A DNA stretch of 35,614 bases from positions 1-35,614 of the forward strand of contig NZ_LYVQ01000041.1 in assembly GCF_001984095.1 (NCBI RefSeq). The letters run 5' to 3'. The notes beneath the pieces were generated by a model. It had not been told where the DNA came from and did not search any database. It saw only the letters and a program-made list of their open reading frames with translations. Shown piece after piece: positions 6,444-14,070 of the stretch. The stretch comes from Pelomonas sp. KK5 (GTDB lineage Bacteria > Pseudomonadota > Gammaproteobacteria > Burkholderiales > Burkholderiaceae_C). Numbering within the stretch: the first letter of the stretch is position 1; every line of letters begins with the position of its first letter. The position numbers and the translations under genes were made by a program.

Positions 6444-8276
6444 TCACTCGTCGCTCTCGCCGAGGAAGCCGCCGCTCTGGTGCGCCCAGAGTCGCGCATA
6501 GAGCCCGCCGTGCGCCAGCAGCTCGGCATGCGTGCCCTGCTCGACGATCTCGCCCTCGTCCATCACGACCAGCCGGTCCATCGCGGCGATCGTCGAGAGC
6601 CGGTGGGCGATGGCCACCACCGTCTTGCCCTCCATCAGCCGGTACAGGCTGGTCTGGATGGCGGCCTCGACTTCGGAGTCGAGCGCGCTGGTGGCCTCGT
6701 CCAGCAGCAGGATCGGCGCGTCCTTCAGCATCACCCGGGCGATCGCCACCCGCTGGCGCTGGCCGCCACTGAGCTTGACGCCGCGCTCGCCCACGTGCGC
6801 GTCGTAGCCGCTGCGGCCCTTGGGGTCGGTCAGGCCGGCGATGAAGGCCTGGGCCTCGGCGCGCTCGGCGGCGGCGACCATCTGCGCCTCGGTCGCGTCG
6901 GGCCGGCCGTAGAGCAGGTTGTCGCGCACCGAGCGGTGCAGCAGCGAGGTGTCCTGCGTGACCATGCCGATCTGCTCGCGCAGGCTGTCCTGCGTGACGC
7001 CGGCGATGTCCTGGCCGTCCACCAGGACGCGGCCCTGCTCGATGTCGTGGAAGCGCAGCAGCAGGTTCACCAGCGTGGACTTGCCCGCGCCGGAGCGGCC
7101 CACCAGGCCGATCTTCTCGCCCGCGCGGATCGTCAGGCTCAGGTCCTTCAGCACCTGCCTCTTGCCGCCGTAGGCGAAGCCGACATGCTGGAACTCGATC
7201 TCGCCGTGCGAGACCACCAGCGGCTGCGCGTCCGGCCGGTCCTTCACCGTGATGCCGCGGGCCAGCGTGTTCATGCCGTCCTGCACGGTGCCGATGTTCT
7301 CGAACAGGCCGGTCATCTCCCACATGATCCAGTGCGAGATGCCGTTCAGGCGCAGTGCCATCGCGGTGGCCGCGGCCACGGCGCCAATGCCCAGCTCGCC
7401 CTGCATCCACAGCCACAGCGTGGCGCCGGCGGTGCTGGCGATCAGCCCCATCGAGAGCGCGTGGTTGACCACCTCGAAGCTGCTGACCAGGCGCATCTGC
7501 CGGTAGGCGGTGCCGAGGAACTCCTGCATCGCCGAGCGGGCGAAGCCGGCCTCGCGATGGCTGTGGCTGAACAGCTTGACGGTGCCGATGTTGGTGTACG
7601 CGTCCGTCACGCGGCCGGTCATCACGCTGCGGGCGTCGGCCTGCTCGGCGCCGGCCTTGCCCAGGCGCGGCACGAAGTACCACAGCGAGGCCATGTAGCA
7701 GGCCAGCCAGCCCAGGAAGGGCAGCAGCAGGCGCAGGTCGAAGTGGCCGACGACGCCCAGGATCGTCACGAAGTAGATCGTGATGAAGACCATGATGTCG
7801 GTCAGCACCAGCACGACGTCGCGCACCGCCAGCGCGGTCTGCATCAGCTTGGCGGCCACGCGGCCGGCGAACTCGTCGGCGTAGAAGCTCATGCTCTGGC
7901 TGAGCAGGTGGCGGTGGAAGTTCCAGCGCAGCCGCATCGGGAAATTGCTGGCCAGGCCCTGGTGCTTGGCGATCGTCTGCAGCGCCACCAGCAGCGGGCT
8001 AGCCATCAGGATCGCGGCCAGCAGCGCGAGGTTGCCCTTCTGCGTGGCCCAGAGCTGGTTCGTCGGCACCGCGCTGAGCCAGTCCACCACCGAGCCCAGC
8101 ATGCTGAACAGCAGCGCCTCGAAGGCGCCGGTGGCGGCGGTGAACAGCGTCATGCCGGCCACCAGCGCGCGGGAGCCGGCGGTGGCGGCCCAGACGAAGG
8201 GGAAGAAGCCCTGCGGCGGCTGTGGCGGCGGCGTGTCGGGGAAGGGCGGGAGCTGTCGTTCGAACCAGGCGTACAT
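6444..8276 (-). CDS. ABC exporter, fused permease and ATPase
   Basis: This 610-residue half-transporter has a six-helix transmembrane domain (about residues 25-330) fused to an ATPase domain. Motifs are complete: Walker A GRSGAGKST with Lys399, signature LSGGQRQRVAIAR starting at Leu502, Walker B ILLLDEATSALD with Asp526 and Glu527, and the switch His in AIAHRLST. It should act as a homodimer in the inner membrane, exporting a lipid, peptide or drug-like compound; the substrate is not evident. It lies 14 bp downstream of the PafA-like phosphatase gene on the same strand, so the two are likely co-transcribed. Confidence 0.92.
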   Translation of the reverse strand: MYAWFERQLPPFPDTPPPQPPQGFFPFVWAATAGSRALVAGMTLFTAATGAFEALLFSMLGSVVDWLSAVPTNQLWATQKGNLALLAAILMASPLLVALQTIAKHQGLASNFPMRLRWNFHRHLLSQSMSFYADEFAGRVAAKLMQTALAVRDVVLVLTDIMVFITIYFVTILGVVGHFDLRLLLPFLGWLACYMASLWYFVPRLGKAGAEQADARSVMTGRVTDAYTNIGTVKLFSHSHREAGFARSAMQEFLGTAYRQMRLVSSFEVVNHALSMGLIASTAGATLWLWMQGELGIGAVAAATAMALRLNGISHWIMWEMTGLFENIGTVQDGMNTLARGITVKDRPDAQPLVVSHGEIEFQHVGFAYGGKRQVLKDLSLTIRAGEKIGLVGRSGAGKSTLVNLLLRFHDIEQGRVLVDGQDIAGVTQDSLREQIGMVTQDTSLLHRSVRDNLLYGRPDATEAQMVAAAERAEAQAFIAGLTDPKGRSGYDAHVGERGVKLSGGQRQRVAIARVMLKDAPILLLDEATSALDSEVEAAIQTSLYRLMEGKTVVAIAHRLSTIAAMDRLVVMDEGEIVEQGTHAELLAHGGLYARLWAHQSGGFLGESDE

Positions 8277-8290
8277 GGGCAGCTAACTCG

Positions 8291-9949
8291 TTACTTCAGC
8301 GGCAGGGGGAGGGGCTTGCCCTGGGCCTGCGCGGGCGCGCGCACGCCGAGGATCTTCGCCACCGTCGGCGCCACGTCGGACATGTCCACCGGCTGGTCCA
8401 CCTCGCCCCGGCCCACCCAGGCCGGGCCCCAGGCCAGCAGCGGCACGTGGGTGTCGTAGTCATAGGGCGTGCCGTGCGAGCTGCCGACCGGCCGCGAGCC
8501 CCACAGCCAGTTGCGCTTGATGACCACCTGCACCGGCGCGGCGCGGCCGGGGTACCAGGACTTGCGCATCTGCTCGAGGTAGGGCGTGGCGGTGTCCGTG
8601 CCGCGCAGCTGCGCCTCGGTGAACACGGCGGCCACGCCGTCGATCTTCAGCAGCAGCGGCTTGGCGGCCTCGTACACCTCGTCCGGCTTCAGGCCCTTGG
8701 CGGCGATCAGCTTCTCGTCGAACAGCACGCCGGAGGCCGAGAAGGCGGTGGCCCACTTGCCGGGGCCGAACTGCTTCTGCAGGCCTTCGTTGAGCGTGGC
8801 GACCAGCGTGGCCGAGGCCAGCCGGCCGGCATCGCGGCCCTGCGTCTTCGCCCACTCGGGCGTGTCGGCGAAGCCGTGGTCGGCGGTCAGCATCAGCACG
8901 TAGTTGCCGCGGCCGACCTTGGCATCCAGGTCGCGGAAGAAGGCCTGCAGCGAGGCATCCAGCTGCAGGACGTGGTCGTGCGACAGGCGCGACTCGGGGC
9001 CGAAGGCGTGGTTGACGTAGTCGTGGCTGGACAAGCTCACCGTCAGGATGTCCGGCACCGCATCGGCGCCCAGCTGCTCGCCGGCGACGGCGGCGCGGGC
9101 GAAGTCCAGCGTCAGCTGGTCGCCATAGGGCGAGGGCAGGATGCTGGCGTAGAACTTCGGCCCGGGCTTGTCCTGGCCCGCGCCGAGCTCGGCGGGTAGG
9201 CGGTTGCCGTTGCCGTCGGCGGACTGCCAGGGTTGGCCATCCGGCACCGAGCGGGCGTAGGCGGTCTCCGGGAGCAGCGGCGCCCACGACTTGTGGAAGA
9301 AGGCATCGGCGGGGTGCGCGCCGTTGAACGCATCCACCCAGGCCGGATGCGCGCTCATGTAGTAGGTGCTGGACGAGAAGCTGCCGTTTTCGCTCATGTA
9401 CATATAGGCCGTGCCCAGATGGCCGGCCGGCAGGATCGCGCCGCGGTCCTTGCCCGAGATGCCGATCACCTTGGCGGCGGGCTGGCCTTCGCGCAGCACG
9501 TCGCCGACCGTCTCGGCCAGCATCATGCGCGGGCTGGTGCCGGCCAGGGCCGGGGTCTTGGCAATGCCGATGTAGCGGTAGGCCTCGTCCTGCGTGTTGT
9601 AGACCTCGGCGCCGGTGACCGGGTCGCGCCATTCGTTGCCGATGATGCCGCTGCGCTGCGGATAGGCGCCGGTCAGCATGATCGAATGGCCGGCCGCGGT
9701 GACGGTGAAGCCGTGGCCGTAATGCATGTTCGCGAACCAGGCGCCCTGGTCGAGGAAGCGGCGGAAGCCGTCCGGCTGCAGCTGGTCGCGGTAGGCCAGC
9801 ACCTGGCGCATCGGCAGCCCGTCGATGGCGATGAAAACAAACAGCTTCGGCGGCGCCGCGGCAACGGTCGGTGCGGGGGGCGTCGTCGTGCAGGCGCTCA
9901 GCGCAGCGGCGAGCAGCAGCGCGGGCAGGGCAAGGCGGAACTTGGACAT
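8291..9949 (-). CDS. PafA-like alkaline phosphatase lipoprotein
   Basis: This is a 552-residue member of the alkaline phosphatase/phosphodiesterase superfamily. A lipoprotein signal ends in LSAC with Cys20 as the lipidation site. Metal-binding Asp43 lies in FIAIDG, and the nucleophile region is FTVTAAGHS (Thr84 the likely nucleophile). The segment GKDRGAILPAGH carries Lys167 and Arg169, matching the Lys-x-Arg pair that makes PafA-type enzymes phosphomonoesterases rather than diesterases. Later metal ligands sit in SSHDYVNHAFG and DHGFAD. The length is close to that of PafA. It probably releases phosphate from organic monoesters in the periplasm. No Pho-box was recognised upstream. The ribosome site is weak. 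Confidence 0.88.
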   Translation of the reverse strand: MSKFRLALPALLLAAALSACTTTPPAPTVAAAPPKLFVFIAIDGLPMRQVLAYRDQLQPDGFRRFLDQGAWFANMHYGHGFTVTAAGHSIMLTGAYPQRSGIIGNEWRDPVTGAEVYNTQDEAYRYIGIAKTPALAGTSPRMMLAETVGDVLREGQPAAKVIGISGKDRGAILPAGHLGTAYMYMSENGSFSSSTYYMSAHPAWVDAFNGAHPADAFFHKSWAPLLPETAYARSVPDGQPWQSADGNGNRLPAELGAGQDKPGPKFYASILPSPYGDQLTLDFARAAVAGEQLGADAVPDILTVSLSSHDYVNHAFGPESRLSHDHVLQLDASLQAFFRDLDAKVGRGNYVLMLTADHGFADTPEWAKTQGRDAGRLASATLVATLNEGLQKQFGPGKWATAFSASGVLFDEKLIAAKGLKPDEVYEAAKPLLLKIDGVAAVFTEAQLRGTDTATPYLEQMRKSWYPGRAAPVQVVIKRNWLWGSRPVGSSHGTPYDYDTHVPLLAWGPAWVGRGEVDQPVDMSDVAPTVAKILGVRAPAQAQGKPLPLPLK

Positions 9950-9999
9950 GGAAGGTCGGCGGCGTGCGGGTGAAGCGGCAAGTGTCGGCGATCCCGGCC

Positions 10000-10031
10000 A
10001 AGAAAAAGGGCCGGACGTTTCCGCCCGGCCC
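10000..10031 (-). terminator. Intrinsic terminator of the glcDEF operon
   Basis: Read on the minus strand, a 10-bp GC-rich stem (GGGCCGGGCG pairing with CGTCCGGCCC, one G-U pair) is closed by a GAAA tetraloop and followed by TTTTTCTT. It lies about 140 bp past the glcF stop and 50 bp before the phosphatase gene, so it should insulate the two units. Confidence 0.88.
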
Positions 10032-10170
10032 GATCAGCTGTGTTCAGCTGTGGAGCCCTCCAGCTCCCCCTCCATCGTTGTTCTCTCCATCCCTATTCTG
10101 GAAACGACCGATTACAAAGTCGCTACAGGTTTGCCCGGGGGTGCGCGCTATGCGAACAGATGGGGTCAGG

Positions 10171-11421
10171 TCATGCCTGGAGGGCGTCGTCGAGCAGCTC
10201 GATCCAGTGCCGTACCGGCGTCTCGCTGCCGCTCTGCAAGTGCTGGATGCAGCCGATATTGGCCGAGACGATGGCGTCGGCATGCAGCGGGGCCAGGGCC
10301 TTGAGCTTGTTGTCGCGCAGCTGCTTGGACAGCACCGGCTGCAGCACCGAGTAGGTGCCGGCCGAGCCGCAGCAGAGGTGGCTGTCGCTGGGCGCGACCG
10401 AGATCTCGAAGCCCAGCTCGCGCAGGCAGGCCTCGACGCCGCCGCGCAGCTGCTGGCCGTGCTGCAGCGTGCAGGGCGGGTGGTAGGCGAGCTTGGGCGC
10501 CGGCTTGCCGCGCAGCTTCTTCTTCAGCACCGGCAGCAGCTCGGGCAGCAGCTCGGAGAGGTCGACCGTGGCGGCGCTGACGCGGGCGGCCTTCTCGGCG
10601 TAGGCCGCGTCATGGGCCAGCGCGCGGCCGTACTCCTTCACCGTGACGCCGCAGCCGGAGGCGTTCATCACCAGCGCCTCGACCGTGCCGTCCGCGCCGG
10701 CCACGCCGCTGATCAGCGGCCACCAGGCGTCCACGTTGCGGCGCATGTCGTCCAGGCCGCCGGCGTGGTCGCTCATGTGCGAGCGGATCGCGCCGCAGCA
10801 GCCGGCCTCGTCGGCCACCAGGGTCTGGATGCCGGCGGCGTCCAGCACGCGGGCGGTGGCGCTGTTGATGTTCGGCAGCATGCTGGGCTGCACGCAGCCC
10901 AGCAGCATCGCCACCTTGCGCGGGTGGGTGCGCATCGGCCAGTCGTGCGCGCGCGGCGGGGCCTTGGGCGGCACCTTGTCCTTCAGCGAACCGGGCAGCA
11001 GCGGGCGCACCATCTGGCCCAGCTTCATCGCCGGCTTGAAGGCGGCGGAGGGCAAACCTTCCTTCAGCAGCCAGCGCACGGCGCGCTCAGCCGCAGGGCG
11101 CTTCACCTTGGCCTCGACGATGTTGCGGCCGATCTCCACCAGCTGGCCGTATTCGACGCCCGAGGGGCAGGTGCTCTCGCAGTTGCGGCAGGTCAGGCAG
11201 CGGTCCAGGTGGAGCTGGGTGGCGCGGGTCGGCTCGGCGCCCTCCAGCACCTGCTTGATCAGGTAGATGCGGCCACGCGGGCCGTCCAGCTCGTCGCCGA
11301 GCAGCTGGTAGGTCGGGCAGGTGGCGGTGCAGAAGCCGCAGTGCACGCACTTGCGCAGCACGGCCTCGGCCTGCTCGCCTTCGAGCGTGCCCTTGAATTC
11401 GGGGGAGAGGGTGGTCTGCAT
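10171..11421 (-). CDS. glcF: Glycolate oxidase iron-sulfur subunit
   Basis: This 416-residue subunit carries electrons from the GlcD flavin toward the quinone pool. Two [4Fe-4S] motifs are intact: Cys25/28/31/35 (CVHCGFCTATCP) and Cys75/78/81/85 (CLTCRNCESTCP). Two cysteine-rich CCG domains follow, seen as GCCGAIRSHMSD and CCGSAGTYSV. The start at 11421 overlaps the glcE stop in a TGATG junction; the frame runs open further upstream, but that part lies inside glcE. It is the last gene of glcDEF, and a strong terminator follows at 10000-10031. The 220-bp stretch between it and the phosphatase gene holds that terminator and no other gene that I can see. Confidence 0.95.
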   Translation of the reverse strand: MQTTLSPEFKGTLEGEQAEAVLRKCVHCGFCTATCPTYQLLGDELDGPRGRIYLIKQVLEGAEPTRATQLHLDRCLTCRNCESTCPSGVEYGQLVEIGRNIVEAKVKRPAAERAVRWLLKEGLPSAAFKPAMKLGQMVRPLLPGSLKDKVPPKAPPRAHDWPMRTHPRKVAMLLGCVQPSMLPNINSATARVLDAAGIQTLVADEAGCCGAIRSHMSDHAGGLDDMRRNVDAWWPLISGVAGADGTVEALVMNASGCGVTVKEYGRALAHDAAYAEKAARVSAATVDLSELLPELLPVLKKKLRGKPAPKLAYHPPCTLQHGQQLRGGVEACLRELGFEISVAPSDSHLCCGSAGTYSVLQPVLSKQLRDNKLKALAPLHADAIVSANIGCIQHLQSGSETPVRHWIELLDDALQA

Positions 11422-12497
11422 CAGAGCTCGGGGTACATGCGGCCGCGGTTGAACACGCCTTGCGGGTCGAACGACTTCTTCAGCTCGCGATGGATGCGCG
11501 CCAGCGGCGCACTCAGCGGCGCGAACACGCCGGCGCTCTTGTCCTGGGCGCGGAACAGCGTGGCATGGCCACCGGCCTTGGCCGCGGCCTCGCGCAGCTG
11601 CGCGGCGGGCAAGGGCGTGGCGACCCAGCGCTGCGCGCCACCCCATTCCAGCAGCTGCTCGCCGTGCAGGTTGGTCAATGCCGGCGCGGTCTGCGGCACC
11701 GACAGGCGCCACAGCCGCGCGCCGCCCTCGACGGCCCTGGCCGCGCCGACGAAGAACTCGTCCTGGTGGTCGCGCAGGCCGGCCCAGAAGGGCTCGGCCA
11801 GTTCGTCGGGAATCGTGTCGCCGCCCAGCGTGCGGCGGGCGGCCTCGATGGCGGCGGCCGCGCCGGCCAGGCGCAGCACCAGCGCGCCGTCCCACCAGGC
11901 GCTGGCATTGATCGGCAGCGGCTGGCCGCCCCAGCGGTTGAGCTGGGTCAGCGCCTGCTGCTGGCCGAGGTCGAAGCGCAGCGTCGTGCGAGCGGTGGGG
12001 AAGGGCAGCACCTTCAGCGAGACCTCGGCGATCACGCCCAGCAGGCCCATCGAGCCGGCCATCAGTCGCGAGACGTCGTAGCCGGCCACGTTCTTCATCA
12101 CCGTGCCGCCGAAGCTCATCGCCTCGCCCCGGCCGTTGAGCATCGTCACGCCCAGCACATGGTCGCGCACCGAGCCGACGGTGGCGCGGGACGGGCCGCT
12201 CAGGCCGGCGGCGACCATGCCGCCCACCGTGCCCTGCCCGCCGAAGCGCGGCGGTTCGAAGGGCAGGTACTGGCCTTCGCCGGCCAGCAGCGTCTCCAGC
12301 TCGATCAGCGGCGTGCCGGCCTTGGCAGTGACGACCAGCTCGCTCGGCTCGTAGCTGCTGACGCCGGCGATGCGGCGCATGTCGAGCAGTTCGCCCGCGG
12401 GTGCATGGCCGTAGAAGGCCTTGCTGCCGTGGCCCTGGATGTTGAGGGTGGCGCCGCGCGCGGCGGCGTCCTTGATCTGTTCCTGGATCTGCTGCAT
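11421..12497 (-). CDS. glcE: Glycolate oxidase FAD-binding subunit
   Basis: This 358-residue protein is the second FAD-binding subunit of the membrane-associated complex that oxidises glycolate to glyoxylate. The FAD_binding_4 pattern is clear: GHGSKAFYG near the N-terminus, FEPPRFGGQGTVGGMVAAGLSGPS around residues 85-110, and DHVLGVTMLNGRGE after it. The start at 12497 (MQQIQEQI) was chosen because a longer frame adds 18 residues that run into the end of glcD. It begins 7 bp after the glcD stop, and its own stop overlaps the glcF start, so the three genes form one operon. Confidence 0.93.
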   Translation of the reverse strand: MQQIQEQIKDAAARGATLNIQGHGSKAFYGHAPAGELLDMRRIAGVSSYEPSELVVTAKAGTPLIELETLLAGEGQYLPFEPPRFGGQGTVGGMVAAGLSGPSRATVGSVRDHVLGVTMLNGRGEAMSFGGTVMKNVAGYDVSRLMAGSMGLLGVIAEVSLKVLPFPTARTTLRFDLGQQQALTQLNRWGGQPLPINASAWWDGALVLRLAGAAAAIEAARRTLGGDTIPDELAEPFWAGLRDHQDEFFVGAARAVEGGARLWRLSVPQTAPALTNLHGEQLLEWGGAQRWVATPLPAAQLREAAAKAGGHATLFRAQDKSAGVFAPLSAPLARIHRELKKSFDPQGVFNRGRMYPEL

Positions 12498-12504
12498 GTC
12501 GTGT

Positions 12505-14028
12505 TCAGAACCTCGGCAGCTCGGGGTGCGCCAGCAGCCCCTTGCTGACATGCATGCGGCCGTACTCGGCGCAGCGGTGCAGTGTCGGGATCACCTTGCC
12601 CGGGTTGAGCAGCGAGAGCGGGTCGAAGGCGGCCTTCACCGCCAACATCTGCTCGCGCTCGGCCTCGGAGAACTGCACACACATCGAGTTCAGCTTCTCG
12701 ATGCCCACGCCGTGCTCGCCGGTCACCGTGCCGCCCAGCGCGACGCTGGTCTCCAGGATCTCGGCGCCGAAGAGTTCGCAGCGGTGCAGCTGGTCCGGGT
12801 CGGAGGCATCGAACAGGATCAGCGGATGCAGGTTGCCGTCGCCGGCATGGAAGACGTTGGCGCAGCGCAATTGGTACTTCTTCTCCATCTGCTGGATCGC
12901 CAGCAGGATGTCGGCGAGGTTCTTGCGCGGGATCGTCGAGTCCATGCACATGTAGTCGGGGCTGATGCGGCCCGAGGCGGGGAAGGCGTTCTTGCGCCCG
13001 CTCCAGAAGCGCAGCCGCTGCGCCTCGTCCGCGCTGACCTCGCAGCGCGTGGCGCCGCTTGCCTGCAGCACCGCCTCCATGCGGGCCACTTCCTCGGCCA
13101 CTTCGTCGGGCGTGCCGTCGCTCTCGCACAGCAGGATGGCCTCGGCGTCGAGGTCGTAGCCAGCCTTGACGAAGTCCTCCACCGCCGCCGTCATCGGCCT
13201 GTCCATCATCTCGAGGCCGGCCGGGATGATGCCGGCGGCGATGATGTTGGCCACCGCGTCGCCGGCCTTGCGGATGTCGTCGAAGCTGGCCATGATGCAG
13301 CGCGCCAGCGTCGGCTTGGGCACGAGCTTCACCGTCACCTCGGTGGTCACGGCCAGCATGCCCTCGCTGCCGACGATGACCGACAGCAGGTCCAGCCCCG
13401 CCGCGTCCAGCGCCTCGGAGCCGAACTCGACCGCCTCGCCCTCGACGGTGAAGCCCCGTACACGCAGCACGTTATGCAAGGTGAGGCCGTACTTGAGGCA
13501 GTGCACGCCGCCGGAGTTCTCGGCCACGTTGCCGCCGATCGTGCAGGCGATCTGGCTGCTCGGGTCCGGCGCGTAGTACAGGCCGTGCGGGGCGGCAGCC
13601 TCGGAGATGGCCAGGTTGCGCACGCCGCACTGCACGGTGGCGGTGCGGGCGACCGGGTCGATGCGGACGATCTTCCTGAACTTGGCCAAGGCCAGCGTCA
13701 CGCCCATCGCATGCGGCATCGCGCCGCCGGACAGCCCGGTGCCCGCGCCGCGTGCCACCACCGGCACCTGCATCGCATGGCAGACGCGCAGCACCGCGGC
13801 CACCTGCTCCTCGGTCTCGGGCAGCGCGACCAGCAGCGGGCGCTCGCGGTAGGCGGTCAGGCCGTCGCATTCGTAAGGGATCGTGTCCTCCCCGTGCCAC
13901 AGCAGCGCGTGGGCGGGCAGGTGGGCGGACAGCGCCTGCACCACGCGCGCTTGCGCATGCGAACGCTTGGCGGGGTCGACGGTCACGGGGGCGGCAAGGG
14001 TCAATTCAGGGTCTCCACGCGGGTGCAT
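12505..14028 (-). CDS. glcD: Glycolate oxidase catalytic subunit
   Basis: This 507-residue FAD-linked oxidase is the catalytic subunit. The FAD-binding half shows VPVVARGAGTGLSGGA (about residues 90-105) and GGNVAENSGGVHCLKYG. The C-terminal FAD-oxidase_C half includes the HAGDGNLHP motif and EHGVGIEK. I place the start at 14028 (MHPRGDPELT). The frame stays open for almost 2 kb further upstream, but only as an antisense shadow of the DsbD-like gene. The gene is first in glcDEF and diverges from the DsbD-like gene with only 42 bp between start codons, so promoters must overlap or lie inside coding sequence. Glycolate from photorespiration-like metabolism or the environment is the expected substrate. 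Confidence 0.95.
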   Translation of the reverse strand: MHPRGDPELTLAAPVTVDPAKRSHAQARVVQALSAHLPAHALLWHGEDTIPYECDGLTAYRERPLLVALPETEEQVAAVLRVCHAMQVPVVARGAGTGLSGGAMPHAMGVTLALAKFRKIVRIDPVARTATVQCGVRNLAISEAAAPHGLYYAPDPSSQIACTIGGNVAENSGGVHCLKYGLTLHNVLRVRGFTVEGEAVEFGSEALDAAGLDLLSVIVGSEGMLAVTTEVTVKLVPKPTLARCIMASFDDIRKAGDAVANIIAAGIIPAGLEMMDRPMTAAVEDFVKAGYDLDAEAILLCESDGTPDEVAEEVARMEAVLQASGATRCEVSADEAQRLRFWSGRKNAFPASGRISPDYMCMDSTIPRKNLADILLAIQQMEKKYQLRCANVFHAGDGNLHPLILFDASDPDQLHRCELFGAEILETSVALGGTVTGEHGVGIEKLNSMCVQFSEAEREQMLAVKAAFDPLSLLNPGKVIPTLHRCAEYGRMHVSKGLLAHPELPRF

Positions 14029-14070
14029 GGACTGTAGCCGCTGGCAGGGCCGCGGCGATAGCATCGCGGC

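Noticed and set aside
8283-8295. A 13-mer, TAACTCGTTACTT, that occurs again at 26884-26896
   Set aside because: One copy is intergenic and the other lies inside the AAA+ coding region; two matches of this length are expected by chance in a window this size.
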